64,000 nucleotides of DNA, from positions 8,299,501-8,363,500 of the forward strand of contig JAMPIT010000258.1 in the NCBI GenBank assembly GCA_026261815.1, written 5' to 3'. A program made the position numbers and the translations under genes. Shown piece by piece: positions 23,650-37,494 of this stretch (the first letter of the stretch is position 1; every line of letters starts with the position of its first letter). The DNA is from Monarcha castaneiventris obscurior (lineage: Eukaryota > Chordata > Aves > Passeriformes > Monarchidae). A model generated the notes under the pieces. It was given only the letters and a program-made list of their open reading frames with translations, was not told where the DNA came from and searched no databases.

Positions 23650-26600
23650 ATAGAAAATTGCCTTGATGAAAATGTCAATGCTCCCAAGAGCTGGTGAAAA
23701 TATATTTTTATTATAAACACACAGAGGAACTGTTTTGATCTGAACATTATGGGGAACAAGCTTTGAACCGATGCTTTTCCATGGTCAGACCTAAACAGAA
23801 ACTGAATACCACCAGGTTGGATGACAGTTTAAAAAGGCAGCCCAGAGCCAGATTGATGTTTGTATATAATGAAATTCAGTATTGATGTGATATGGACACT
23901 GTCCAGCCTCCACGACTTGTTAGGGTGACGTACAGAGAATGTGGAGAAGATAAAAATCAAAGGAACACAAGGAAAATAAGTCTCAACACTAAGAGGAAAC
24001 ATTGTTTTGAGGAGCTATTTTGCTGCAAATGTTTTGAAGATAATCCACAGCCAAATGTAAAACACAGAAGTGACGACGATGTCTAAGCACCATGCACAAG
24101 ATATCCATCATGCTTCATTTTAAGTCAGAAAACCAAAGCTGGGCCATTCCCCACACGTGCATTGAACACCAGAGATGAGTTCAGAGAGCCCTCAAACCAC
24201 CACTTTGTCTCCACACCAATCAATGCCCATGGGCACCGTGTGTCCAGCTGGTTTCAGGCAGCCTCTCTATCTCCTTCACCTGCAGGAGATTTTGGGTAAC
24301 ACCACTCCATAGCCAGGTACCAGCAAGATACCAGAACAGATGTTACATGGCAGCACACGGGCCTGCCAGATAGGAAGGGATAACAGACAGCAGCTAAACC
24401 CCAGAGAGTAGCACAGAGTTAATCCTCAATTCCTGCTGCAGCAGACAGGGAATCACCCCTGCTCTTTTATGAAAATCATATGTTCATCTGTTGGCTGGAT
24501 TGCCATTGTGCTGCCTGCTCTGCCGTCACCAGGGCTTGCTCCCACCAGGAGCCAACAGCACACGGGCCAGAGGGTTGATGGCAGTCCCAGCTGTCCCCAT
24601 TCACCAGCACCCGATGGACAACACAGGTGTGCTCCACCCCGGAGCTTCACCTTGCACCATACTCAGCTTGGCAGGATGGGGAGAGGGCAGGAATCAAGCC
24701 AGAAGTAGGAAACCGCAAATGAGAATGCAGGTCCTAAAAGCATAAGGGAGTCAGGGAGGAGCATTTCTGGGAAGGAAAAAGAGAGCCCTGGCTCAGACAC
24801 AGCAGGGATCTGCATAAACCAGCCATGAATGGCTTAAACTAGCCCAGCTTTCCTGCCTTTTTTTTTTTTTTTTGATCCTGTTACCTGCAAACTCAGAAAA
24901 GAGCATATGCACTGATACAGCTTCTGATGTTTTCCATGCAAAGAGAGGACACCGGGGGACAAAATTAACCAGTTTCTCACAGTACTGCAAGAAAAGGGTC
25001 ACTGCTAAAGAAATCAGGAAAATTGACATCAGCAGCAGAAGCCTTTCCTAGGGCATTTTGGAGACCAAGAACCCTTTAAGAGTTAAAATAATAAAAAATA
25101 TAAAGAGGACAAGACAAATTCAATGCCAGACCCATCACTGACTCCAGCACACCATACTGCTAAACTTCCAGCAGGAAGTGTCAACAAAAGAATCATCTCA
25201 TTTTTGCCAACTTCAGCAAGCAGACCCACACACAGCACTGGGCAGGACACATCACGGACTGACCCAGCTCAGTGTGTGGTGTATTTGCACCTGGGAGGAC
25301 AGCAGTCCCCAGTAAGAGGTCACAGGGACGGGGAGCACTGCAGCAGGGAGAGAAGGAAGGGGAATTAATCTGGTAAAAGAAGGGGTGAGGTAGAAGAGGG
25401 ACCTACATCAGCACCTCCAAACTGGATGCCTTTGAATGTGGAAAATTGCTGGACCGAGCCCAATCGGGCAAAGAGCCAGCAAGGAGCAGGCTATTCACCA
25501 GCTTCATCTGCAACAAAGCCACATCCTGACTGCAAATCTTGCAAATCAATTATGCCCACAGGTTGTTGGGTTGCAAAGGCGGGGCAGAGGGAGTTTGTTT
25601 TGCTTTTCTTAGTAAACCACAAGACCATTTCCTAGCACATTATCCCAAGAATGACAGGCAGGGCCAGGGCTGCCAGGTGCCCGGGAAGAGGCTGCCAAGT
25701 CCCAAGGATCACCATTGCTAATTGGCTCTTCTGAAATGAGCGTGACAGAGAGCCACATTTTCTCACCCACAGGTTTCGGGGTTATATTTAACTGGCTGAG
25801 GCAGAATTAAATGTCAGCTTGGCTGGAAGGAGAAAAAACAAAACAAAACAAACAACAACAAACAAAGTGAGAACTTGTCATTAAGCCGGAGGGGAGTCAG
25901 TGCTAAGTGCACTGTGGACGGTGCCCACACACAGCCTGGCAGGCACCAGCACAGGCAAGAAGGAACCAAGCGATTTATCCCTTTAAAAGCACAGTTTAAA
26001 TTCAGGTTGCTTATTTTGATCTGCAAGCAACACAATAGGCAAGAGAGAAGGGACACCTCTTCCCCCTCTGATTTCTGTCCTGGGTACTCCCACCTCTCAG
26101 TTTGATTGCAGCCCCAGATTTCCACATCCAGCAACACTGATGGCAGAAATTTCCAGCACAAAGAGGATGGGGTGGTGAAAAGAGACAGACTGCTCAAACA
26201 CATCTGGAGCCACTGGAGGAAGTTCAGCTGGAGCACAGGTCCCTTTGTGGGTGATGAAAGCGGGTGGAGGAGGAAGGGGAGGGAGCAATGCCTCCCCCAC
26301 ACACAGCACCTGCTCCAACACAGCCGGCAGGGCTTCTCACAGCAACACACACTGCTCACTGGCATGGAAAGAAAGGGCAGCTCCAGGCCTCCATCCTCTT
26401 GTTCCCTAAACCATGGGTTCGGGCTTCCTTGAGTCATGGTACCAGTCAGAGCAAAACCAAGACCCCATCCCCACAACCTGCTGTGTTACAGCCCCTGCCT
26501 GCTTCTTGCCTGCCTCCAGGCAAGGTGGGAACAGCCCTTGCCACAATTCTCAGCAGCACCCAGCCCCTTCCCCTCTGGGGGAGGGCAATGCTGGCACATG

Positions 26601-27809
26601 TCAGGCTTCAGAGCCAGTACTGGGCTCTTTGAGACCTCAGGGGCCCCACTCGGATACAGCAAAGGGGGTATTTGTCCTCTGCCAAATAGGATGATTCAGG
26701 GTGAGCAAAAAGACAAGGCACATCCAAGGCCTGCCCTGGTTGTTCCTCACTTGCTTTGGCTCAGGAATGAGAAGAGGACTGACTACAACATCACCATGTT
26801 CACCCTGCAAGCCCTTCTCAGGTCAGGTTTATGAAGGCAAGACCAGGACTAACAAAAATGAGTCACAGACCTTCCCGATCATACTGGACAACACAAACTT
26901 GATCCCACTCTAAAGGCAATCGAGATGTGTGGCCTATCCAGATTCATGGATTGGGAAAGGAAGATTGGGATCACAGGGAGTAACGAAGGGAGATCTCAAA
27001 CTATGGGAGATTGGCTGCTTCATGTGCATTAACCACTAAGAAAATTCAAGTAGGGGTACAGATATAACCCTAATTTTGCATTACAAGAAGATCTCTTTTC
27101 TTTCCTCTCCTCCACCATAAACTGTTGTTTAATCCAGGTGACCTCTTCCTCCTCCTATTCCCCAAACACGAGAAAATGGCGAATCCTAGGAAAATAGAGC
27201 TATAAAATGGAAAGCATCCTTTCAAAACACTGTGTTTCACTTCCCAGTCAGAAGTGAAGTATCCTGGACCAAGCTGAGTTTAAAATCATGCTTTTCCAAG
27301 TCAAAATGGTCATTGCAAATGAGATAATTGTTTTGAAGCAGTTTAACTTAATGAAGAGAATGACAGAGTTAAATATTTTGACACTATTACATCAAAACTT
27401 CTTCTTCACTGGAAACAGGTTATTTTGACTTTTTAATCTTAACCAGGAACCAAAAATTTCAAAAACCCAACTCAGTGTTGACACATCCAAATTTCCTTCA
27501 GGCTGGCAGGTCTATTTTCTAACCACCCCTTCTTAAATGAAGACGGAAATACTAAGCTTCAGCTCATATTTCTCCAGGCTTATTTTCTTTAGCTCCCATC
27601 TTTAAAAACTGGAGACCATAAATAGCCTGGGTTTTTTCCTCCAGACTGCAACACAGACTTTTAAACCAAACATTTGCAATCATCACAGCTGTAATAAGTA
27701 CAACGTTTCTTCAAAGGGATTACATTGGACTGTGGTTTTCAGTATTGCCTTGTTGTCTGTTGTGAAATCTCCCCATCATAAATTAATTTGATTCTATTAT
27801 CTTTCTGAT
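23650..27809. other. Gene-free stretch, nothing recognised
   Basis: This 4 kb of mixed unique DNA includes a T15-type run near 24858-24874 and an (AAAAC)/(AAC)-like patch at 25837-25864. A minus-strand frame of 220 codons at 25814-26476 and overlapping plus-strand frames of 108-132 codons at 26106-26834 show no known domain; the former is cysteine- and leucine-rich and begins in the A/C-rich patch. I take them as chance frames. Confidence 0.5.
25837..25864. repeat. (AAAAC)n / (AAC)n simple repeat
   Basis: A short run of AAAAC units is followed by AAC units. It is ordinary simple sequence. Confidence 0.8.
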
Positions 27810-27965
27810 ACAATCTGCATTCTGACAGATCAGTTTTAATCTTGGTTGATTCCTGTTTCTTATTGACAGCTCGGAGCACTGTTGAAGAGATGCAAGTTAT
27901 TAATGTTGACAGGGTTTGTAATGGAATATCTTTTATCCAGCAACATATCCTTTGTAATGTTTTTA
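27810..27965. promoter_or_regulatory. Candidate conserved element with three TGACAG cores
   Basis: Three copies of TGACAG, the core for MEIS/PKNOX/TGIF homeodomain proteins, occur in the same orientation at 27823-27828, 27864-27869 and 27907-27912. About 0.04 such sites would be expected by chance in 90 bp. Between and around them are GGTTGATTCC (PBX-like), GTTATTAATG and CTTTGTAATG. The segment is repeat-free and AT-rich. I infer a TALE-homeodomain-type enhancer. Confidence 0.4.
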
Positions 27966-30791
27966 TTCCCCCTTCTCTGGCTACTTTAAGAGGCTAAACA
28001 GAAAAATCAAACAAGCCATACAACTTGACTTTCCTGGAACCCTTTCCAGTTCTTTCTGGAACTTCTTTCTACATCCACTGAGGATGTTATGGTATAAGGT
28101 GTTATTCATGTTGGACAAAACTACTAAAACAATAACATACTGAAGGTTAAGCACAGTGCAATCCAGTTGGAAATCCAAACTGGATCAAACAACTTAGAAG
28201 AATTTCATATTTATGCAAAATTATGTAAGTCTACAATGCCAACCAACAAGAGAAAGAAGGAGGAAAATCAGCAAGACAGCTGATGCATGACTCAAGCTTG
28301 AGATACCTCCCCATGCACCACCAAAAACGACAGAAAAGAAACAAAGATTTGACCCACTGAGTCAGAGGCACTTGGCTGGCTCACTGGAAATTAGGCTTCT
28401 ATCTGCCTTCTGTAGTCCTGATCCCTAGGGCAAAGTAAGGAATGTGAATCTCCTCCATCCTGCAGTACCAACTATCCTCAAAACACCCTTCCATTTCACA
28501 CATGATTCATTTAGCCTTAAACGCCTATTAAATATTTTCTTGAAAACATTATAACTGTGCAAGGAACACAAGAGAAGAATTAAACTGTCACACCTCTCCC
28601 TTTGCACCTTCTCTGCTGGAGCAAATAAATTCCAGGCACCAAAACTTCAGCAGCAGCGACTGCAGCCATAGCAGGGACAGCAGACAAAACACCTCTAAAT
28701 CGGTGTAATTCTCTATTCAGGTTCCCCTGCAAAAGTGTTTTACAGCCACCCTGGGTTCACCAGGCACAAGATACCAGGATTTACAATTGGGATTTTAGCA
28801 AATCTGTAACTCCTAATGAATGGGGAAAGGCTTTGTGTGCAGGGAGCATGACCCCCAGCAGCCTCCTCTTGGTTTCCTATCCCTCTTTTCCAAGTGTATT
28901 GTGCTGATGCTGCCACAGGCAGCACAGGGACCGAGTGTCCAGGACTGGCCCAAATAGTCCCAGGATAGAGCAGGAATTAATCTTACACACAGGAGGGGAA
29001 AAAAATAAAGCCTTGGCAGTCCCAGTCTCCACTCTGAGCTTGGTATCTTCCCATTGGTCTCTTAAAAGTGGCACCATTGGGAATGCATCTCCCAGCAGCA
29101 CGGCAGGAGGGGATCTCACCTCCTGCCTCACTCACAGGAACTCACTAGACCAAGGGCTGCCTCAGTCTGACATGTCCCTACACTGACATTTACTGACAGA
29201 ATGTTTTCTCTGGGTCTGTAGGTTTACTTTGACCAGCTTCCACGTTCTTATCTTTCCTCCAAACTGATCAGGCCCTATTTCTTGGTATCTTTAGCAGTAG
29301 GCTCTCACAGCTCAGCTGGCTTGCCTTCCAGTAAAATTAATAGTACCTTTCCCCAATTATCTGGAGCCCTTGAGAGCCCCCTGTTATTACTGGAGTGTTT
29401 TTCATTAGCTGTGCTGGTTCAGGGCTGGAGGAGGATGGAGCTCAGCACAGAAGTCAAACTGTTCTGGACAGAATGAACTAGAAAGCTCGTAACACAATTA
29501 GAAGTACCCACAGGGTAACATATAACTTTACTGTAGAGCCCTGAAATAACATGGCTAGTTAATGAAATAAAATAAACTTTGTTTTAATTAAAATTAAAAA
29601 CATTTTATCTCTCTCATTTCGGTCTTAAAACAGGGGCAGTTCAAAAGTCACCATGGAGCAAATGAAAAAAACATTTGCAAAGTGAGGGGCAGGGACGAGG
29701 GTAACATCACCGGGTTTGGAGTGACCTGCACCACAAACCCCTGGCAGGATCTTTGTCTGAAAACAGCCTGCAAGAGATGTTTGTGAAACAGATTCCTAAT
29801 GAAGACTTAAACCTAAAAAACACAGGAATGTTCTCGTGGACTCACCCTACCCCTAGATTCCAACTGAGCAGGGGATATTCCCCCAAACCAGGAAGCAACT
29901 CAAGCAATGGGATATGAACTGCTCAGGAGCCATTTGGATACAAGTGTGACCCAAACACAGGGAATCCTATTCTCTGCCTTGTAGCTCTCTGGGCCCTCAT
30001 GCCCAGGAACAGCAGGTCTGCTCCCTGAAGAGAGTTTCATTCCACTTTGTCTTCACCCATGGGCAGAAATTTCCTGGCAGATCTTACAGCACGTGGCTTT
30101 GCTGCAGCTGCCATGGTCAAAGGCAAACTCTACCCCCACTATTCTCATTTCTCCTTGCCTCTTCCTCTTGCAGCTGATTTCTTCTTAACTGTTCTCCAAA
30201 TCCTTGGAGGGGCACGGAGTTACTCTGCAAGAGGGACACCCCTGCTTTCCTCTCACTTTCCATGGTTATGCAGCCCAGGAATGAGCCTGCCTAGAGATAT
30301 CCTAGCTGAACATGGTGTGTTCTAGAAGCTTTATGCACTCAAAGGGAAAAAAGGGAGAGCTGTTAAAAATAACAATCAGCTTTCCCTTTTTTTTTTACAT
30401 ATATGTATAAACAGAAATTTTGGCAAAAGGTATTGGGGTAAAAAATATTCCATGCTTGCCCAGTTTGATGAACAATGGAGGTATGTGGAGAGCTAGACTG
30501 CATGATCAGAGTCTGATGAAAACCAGAAATTACCCATGGGAACCAAATCCTCTCCACTGAAATCCCAGTTTTCTGTCAGAAACTCTTCAACAGCTTTTCA
30601 ACAGTTTCAGTGTAACGTTCTTTAAAACCAGCTTGGTACCTAGTCCTGCTGTAAATTAGATTTGAGGAATTTTCTGATCTCTTAATGCTCTGTCAACATG
30701 TATGCCACACCAGCACATCCACTATAAGTATGGGTGAGTACTTCCACATAGGACAAGGAGTAGTGGAATTCCAGAATGAAAAGGTTTATTT

Positions 30792-30829
<38 letters not shown>

Positions 30830-33800
30830 TATATATATATATTTCTGTCTTACTCTTATCTCTGTCTCTTACTCTAAAATTCAGTGTAACCTCTGGACCA
30901 TTTGTTCATTGACTCCAGTGCTCCCTAGCCATTCCTGCTTGCATACGGTGAGCTGGGAAAGACAGATCACTACTAGTCTGGAAGGGATTTAGGGCAGGGC
31001 TGATGTGTTGGCTGGGTTTTTCCCACTCACAGACTGGTCTCCCCCATCCTGAGTCCAGTGGAAGCACAGGTAAATAATAAACCATACTACATCCTCATTC
31101 CCACAGCTCGTTAAGGGTCAACAATACTGGGGGGTGCTCTGTAGGGAGCACTAGAAGATGTTCTGAAGGCAGATAGATCCTCAGCTCATCCAGAAGATCA
31201 GGCCCCTTGAAGCCCAAATTAAGCACCCAAGCCCTGATTTCACAGAAAGTGGGTCTGAAATCACCTGCCCAAGCCCAACAGCTGGTTCCCTGCTTTGAGA
31301 TATATCCACCAGTTCCCAGAGAAACTGGCAGGATCTGTATCTTGTTCTGGCCACCAAATGCAAAGCATGGAAAAAAATAAGATCCCATACCAAAGAGGAA
31401 GTAATATCCAAAGCCAAGGAGTATTAAATCAGTTGAAATAGCCTCCCTTGCTAACTGTGAGAGAGCTCTCTTGCTCTGGAAGGGATCCAGTAGATGGGCA
31501 GCTTTCTTCTATCCAAAGTTTAATTAAATTCTTGACCTCAACCATTAGATTCAAGAGCCAAAACCTTGAAGTTACAGGGAAATCTGTCAGCAACCAGGCA
31601 GGACTGTGGCATGCGATTGTGGTGGGGACTCTGCCAGACTCAGCATTGCAGATGAATTTGCTCTTTCTACCAGATCTAATTGCCAAGATGACCTGAGCTC
31701 CACAGCAAGCGCAAGGCAATGAAGGACACTGCTGCAGCGGTCAATGTATCTGCTGCAAACCACAGCACAAGCAAAGCTCTTTAGGGCTCTTTGATGTCGT
31801 GGTTACGTTGCTTTCTGATTAAAACCAGCTCAAGTTTGCTTACATGTGCTGTAATCACACCTAGAGACCTGCTTCGTGCAAAGCGTGTGCTCTCTATGAC
31901 AAATACTAGATATCCTTTAAAAGCAAACAGGCTTCCAAAGCCAGAGCAGGAAAGATTAAGGGAAGAGGTGTGAAAGGAAAAGAGCAGAGGAATAGGAACA
32001 AAAGTCTCAGAAGCAAACTCAGGATGTAGAGAAATAAGAAGTGATGTAAAAATAACACAGGAGGTCAATCACAAGTGATATAGTTCACTGTTCAAAACAT
32101 GTATATCTTAAAAACAATCTGAACTTATTCAGTCCAATAAAAGCACCAGTTCTCATTATACACTTACTATAGGGAAGTATTATTTCTGTGTTGGCTTACA
32201 AATTGTCTCCCTCACTCTTTCTCAAACTCATCGCAATCTTAACTAATACAAGTAAATCTCTGCACATGAAATATGAGCCACTGGCAGCTCTCAGGCTCGC
32301 TTTTCATCCCAAGCCTAATGGGCAAAGCGCTGTGATTTCATTTCACAAGCTTTTCCAACTGAGCTCAGAGTCGATCATTTGCCAGAGTTTGACTCTTGCA
32401 AACAGCCTGCTGGAGCCACTGAACTCACAGGGTCAAATCCATCAATGGTGCAACCCCAGCTAACCTGAGACACTTCAGGCCTGAGGCTGGTTTGTTCCAA
32501 AGCATTAAATGTCTCTGGAGACCTGTGATCACAGAACATTGTCATAACACTTAAGCAGCTATGGTAGGTTAATTTAAAGTTGTCAAAATACGCATACAGC
32601 CCTGCCTGTGCTTCACTTGGATGCGCACAAGAGGCCACAAAGTCCATTTATAATATGGAGAATGTCCCCAGAGTGCTGCAGCTCCACGAGATAGCAAAGG
32701 GGCTGTTCTGCAGAGTGGAGCAAGCTTTCAGGGGAAACTCTGCCTCTCCAGTACAAGGCTCTTGTTCCTTGAGCAGTGCTCAGGCACTCCTTTAAATGCC
32801 TAGAGCAAAAAACCATGTATTTCCCATTTTAAGTATCACTGGCGCTTAGTGCTCCTCTCCAGAAGGAGAGCTCTGGTAGCTTAAAGAAATTTTAAAAACC
32901 TCTAACTCTCAGGCAAAAAGTAGGCAAAGAGCCTATAAAGCTTGCTAGATAGTGGGGTTCCCCTACAGCCAAGGGAAATGGAAAGATGCCACATGTATTC
33001 AGACACATTTGCAGCTGACTGGCTTCAAGTGTGGCAAGGATGAGGTGCAAACACCTCCTGATAGAATTAAAGGCTGCCCAGAAGAGGGGAGCAGGTCAGA
33101 CCTCAGAGCAGTGGGGTCCCATGACTGACAATTAAGCCTGTGATTACACACCAGAGCTGGATCTCCAGTCAATTTCCCAGCTCACGCATATTCTTTTTCA
33201 CGTATTGGAAATTTCCTCCTGTGACAAACACGGGAAGAGCCAAGGCCACAGGACAAGAGTTGTGCCAGCCCTTGGCCACTCTGCACGGGGGCCAACAAGC
33301 GGATCCTGGCTCCGTGGCATTCTCAAACACCAGTCTAGGAACACTGTGGATAAGCCCATGGTGGAGAGCCCCAGGACCACTGCTGAGGGAACCAGAGCTG
33401 TGTGCTAGGATCCAATGCATATCAAACCTGGAGCACTGCCTTTCACACTCCATCCAGGGGCAGAAGGACTCGGTGTTACAGCCCTGCTCAACCCACTCCT
33501 GTGCTCTTCAGAAAGCCCTGAACAGCCCGAACCGAGGCTTGCAAGAGAACCAGATCCCCAACTCCTACCTACTGGAGACTGCTCTGCTCCCAGGGGTGCC
33601 TTGGCCAAAATCCTACACCTCTCCCAGCACAGCAAAGTCTGGAGCCACCCCCATGCCCCACTTTTATGTCTCTACCAAAAGGCTGCTGGGAGGAATCACT
33701 TCCCACAGAAAACACAAGGAAAGCAGGAACTTTCTGTTAAAATTTTCATTTTTGACAAAGGCTTCAGTTTCCAAACAGGGGTTAGGGGACAGCAAGGGGG

Positions 33801-35818
33801 AAATGAGTTGTCAAAGAATTCTCATAGTGCTTTCTTTAAGTGCTTTGTTGGACCTGGATACAAAGAAATAGGAAAATGGATAAAAAGCACGGACAACATG
33901 CTACAAAACATATTAGAATCATTTCAATCCTTGGCAAAAGTATTTTGGTTCCCATTGCTATTAATTATATATCATAAAATGTCAGGAAAAGCATTGTGGC
34001 TACAGCCTGTAAAAATAACATCATCTTACAACAAAATACTTCATTATGGCTTTCTGCTTAACTGCCCTAGAAGAGCGAGCTACAAGAAAGTGGAAATTTC
34101 CAGGAAATGCATTAATTGGAACAGAAGGACGTGTTGGATTTCTCATCAGAGAAAAAGGCACTTTTATTGAGCAAAGATGATTATTAAAATTCAAGTCATG
34201 CAGCTCACACTCTGAATCCAACAGGCAAGAACTTTCCATAGTTACTTACAGTACATTTTCATAGCATTAAGATGATACACAGTTAGTTCTTTTTAAGCCA
34301 ATTACGCAGAACAAACAACATGATTTGGGTGGATCTAGGAAAGCAAATAATATTTGTTTCCAAAAGAGCTACATGGAGCATTCGTTGAGTATTCTGCTAG
34401 GTAGCTCTCCAGTTATTCACTTTTCAGTGGAGCTGGCAGGAGCTAGCACTGAAGTGAGGCAGCCTGACTTGTGGCTAGGTCCCTGTTATACTGAATAATG
34501 GGAGAAGGGAAAGTTAAGTCCAGAATAAAACCAATACAAGTTTAAAAAAGTCAGAAGCCTTAAATTATGTTAGTGTTTCCACTTCAGATGGTCTCAGTCA
34601 AAAGAGCAGTGTTCCCTCCACCACGTACCCTGTTTGTTCTGCAGTAACTGCAATGGGTGTAAGCCCAGGAGAAGAGAGGAGGGACAGAGAGCACCTCACA
34701 TCCTTTGGACTCAGTGATACCAAAACCAGCTCTGGAGGCAAGTTTGAACTGCCCAAGAGGGGCTCTATTTTACAATTATTCAGGGGCCTAGCAGCTCTCT
34801 ACCAACAGCCACTCAGGGAGGATCACTAGAAGAAAGAGGATAAAATCCTAAGCACAGCAGGTCCTTCATAGCTGTAGGTTTTGTGCCATGAGCACCAGCA
34901 GGACAGCAAACAGGAGAAAAAAAAATTCAACTTATCCTCAACTTTGGCACACCTGAGCTACCAATTATTCTTGCTTCTCCCAGGTTATTTCACCTAAATT
35001 CCTAATCCTGTTCTTGAAACACCATAAGAGAAAAAAGCAAAAGTAACTGAAATGCACATTTTACAAAGCTCTGCTGAACTTGGCAGTAGGCTCTGGATGT
35101 CCTCAGAGAGCTCAAAATTTAGGGCCTGAATCAATTCCTACTGGAGCTTTTCCATTCATTCAACAGCAGAGAAGCCTGGATTGTCAGTAAGAAGACAGAC
35201 AGGGGAGGCAACTGTGCAGGAAAGATGACAGCCAGGATGCCTGGGTTGTTTTCTCATCTCCCTTCCCCAAACTCATAGCCCAACAAGCCCCTGCACCTCC
35301 CCACAACTGTTCCCCCTTCACCCCACCTTTGCAGACAGCATTAGGCCATTTCAGCTTCTGCAGCTCTGCCCAAAAAATTTTCACCCTTTTCAAAAGAGTT
35401 TCCTTCCCCATGATTCATGAGCTCACAGACCAGAGGTGAAGCCTGGGAAAGTCCAGCCCAGAAGGGAACATTTTGGATAGGCATGAATATGTAAAAGCAG
35501 GGTGTGGAGACTGCATGTGCTTTGCCAAACCCAGGCTGCCCGGGTGCTAGAAAAACCTCTTCCCTTCCCTGGGATACTTGAGCAGAGCAGGGAGGTGGGA
35601 GGTAGCTAAGCATTAACAGCTTGTGCTACAGGATCAGGGCCTCCATCGAGGTCAAAGACGCTCTTCATTCCTGGAACATCCCCAGTCCCTGGCCTCCCTT
35701 GAAACCTGGGAACACAGCCACCTTTGCCCCACCTTCCCTGGCTGTGCCAGGCCCGTGCTGGCCACCACCCAGATTTGGGGCCACTAATTCTCATTTTTGA
35801 AGTTAAAAAAGAGGGAAA
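27966..35818. other. Long gene-free stretch
   Basis: No gene or young transposon is recognised. The main feature is the TA/CA/TA microsatellite at 30792-30842. Two overlapping plus-strand frames of 243 and 251 codons (33140-33871 and 33415-34170) are the longest in the window. They lie in different frames, show no domain, signal peptide or repeat, and have amino-acid usage typical of translated non-coding DNA. Confidence 0.5.
30792..30842. repeat. Compound (TA)n(CA)n(TA)n microsatellite
   Basis: About ten TA units are followed by about eight CA units and then about seven TA units, 51 bp without other interruption. The flanking TA blocks can pair with each other around the CA core, so the array can fold as a cruciform. 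It is likely length-polymorphic. Confidence 0.95.
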
Positions 35819-35937
35819 GGGAAGAGGAGAGGAACCAAGACATGGAAAGGTCAAGTGCCTTCGCCAAGGCAAAATGGCACATCAGTGCTGGAGCTGGCAT
35901 TCGAGCACAGGAGCGCCTGTTTTCTACACCAGTGCTA
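35819..35937 (-). repeat. MIR-type SINE fossil
   Basis: The order GACATGGAAAGGTCAAGTGC, CTTCGCCAAGG, CACATCAGTGCTGGAGCTGG and CATTCGAGCACAGGAGCGCC follows the reverse complement of the MIR core. In MIR antisense these parts read as GAGAGGTTAAGTGACTTGCC, CCAAGGTCACACAG, AGTGGCAGAGC and ATTCGAACCCAGG. This is one of the two best MIR matches in the window and covers the tRNA-related and core parts. Confidence 0.6.
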
Positions 35938-37494
35938 AAACATCCAGACCACCCTGCTGCCTCCCAGACCACACCGCCTCTGTGAAATGTGTGGAAATTT
36001 GCAGGCATTTTCTCTGATTTTTACAGGGATTTTTTTTTGTTGTTGTTCCACACTTGGCTCACAGCTGTTTGCCAAAATCAAATTGCTGAGGTGTTTCTGT
36101 CTCTTTAAAACTTCATGAACAGACACTTGGACAAAACCCATCAGTGAATTGCAGCTGCGGTGGGGGGGATTTGATTTAGGCATGGCAGGCTGAAAGCAAG
36201 AAACCCAAACTGAGATCCAGCCCAGTCCCTCTGCCACTCCAGGCTGCTCACAGCACACAATCCCCTCAGCATCACCCACACCTCCTTCACTTGTTGTGAA
36301 AGGTGCTGGTATCTGGAGAACCAGACTGCTCTTTGATTCCCCCCAAGACATTAAGCAGCATTTTCTGCAATAACTGTTTTACTCCACACTTCCAAAGGAA
36401 AATAACCAAGAAAATATTCAGGTGACCTCCTGCTCCAGTGCTACCAGGCTCTGCTGCAGCTTGCCATCCATATTTCTGGAGGATGATGACAATTTGCTCA
36501 GTTAAGCATCTGCGCCTCACCATATTTCCCCAGCTTGTCACCACTCTGCTCTGCTTGTGAGACACGCACAGCCCCAGCATTCTGAAAGCCAGGCAGAATC
36601 CCCTCCTGTCCCTTCTCAGCACTCATTCCTGATGGATGTGCCACCGATAAGACTTCATTCCTGCCCTCAAGGTTGCTGCCAATCCCAGAGCCTCCCCCTG
36701 GACCATGCACCTCCCTACAGAGCAACCCCCAGGCACATCAGGTGTATCAGAGGAACACAGGAAGATATCTAAGGCTTGCCCCAGGCAGAGGCAATGCTGC
36801 AGGCAAAGCACATGGAGATGATCTGACTATTTTTTCCTCCTTAAAAAAAACCCAGTGTAAGACACCAACACATCTGCAACCAAACCACATTCTGCAACTT
36901 GCCACCAAGGTTCTGAACAGCAAACAAAAGGTTAAACAAACAAACCCCGAGCAATATCTCAGGCTTGACAGATGCAAAAAAAAAAAAAAAACCCAAAACA
37001 AAACAAAAAAACCTTTCAGCTAGTAACATTTCTCCTTCCCCAGCTGTAGGTTCATATTTTTAATGTCGGATTGCAAAAATAATAAAAAGCGGGGGGAGAA
37101 GACAAAAAAAAAGCAAACATTTAGCTCACAACTGGATGGGAAATGAACTGGAAGCTCACATTTGTGTGTATTTTTCCCTGGCGAAGAGAAGCCAGCTGGT
37201 ATGTTGGAAGGTCCTGAAAACCTGTCCTGACATCAGCAGAAGTGTGAGCAGCAATACCTCTCCCATGCTGGCTCATGCGTTTTCTCCTATCTCACTTCAT
37301 CTCTCACTAAGCTCGAGCGAGCCCACACTATTGCAGATTTATCGCCATCTGAAAAACATTAAATATCTCAGGGTTTCAAATATTTGCAGACAGCTGAAGA
37401 AGTGGCTGTGATGGAACTGTCTCTTTCTGGCATAAAGCTATCAATTTTCCATGAAAGTTGAGGCCTGGATTTTTCTTTTTTTTTTTTGTTTTAT
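35938..37494. other. Gene-free stretch
   Basis: Mixed unique DNA. A run of 16 A (36976-36991), followed by CA-interrupted A runs to about 37013, is the only distinct feature; another T-rich tract lies at 37470-37500. No exon is recognised. Confidence 0.5.
36976..37013. repeat. A-rich simple repeat
   Basis: A16 is followed by CCC and AAAAC units. It might be an old retroposon tail, but no body is recognisable upstream. Confidence 0.7.

Noticed and set aside
25814..26476. Minus-strand open frame of 220 codons
   Set aside because: Rich in Cys, Leu and Ser without any recognisable domain, starts near simple-sequence DNA and overlaps plus-strand frames of similar quality. Read as chance.
30685..30912. 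Frame with alternating Tyr-Ile and Thr-His repeats
   Set aside because: Produced by the TA/CA microsatellite.
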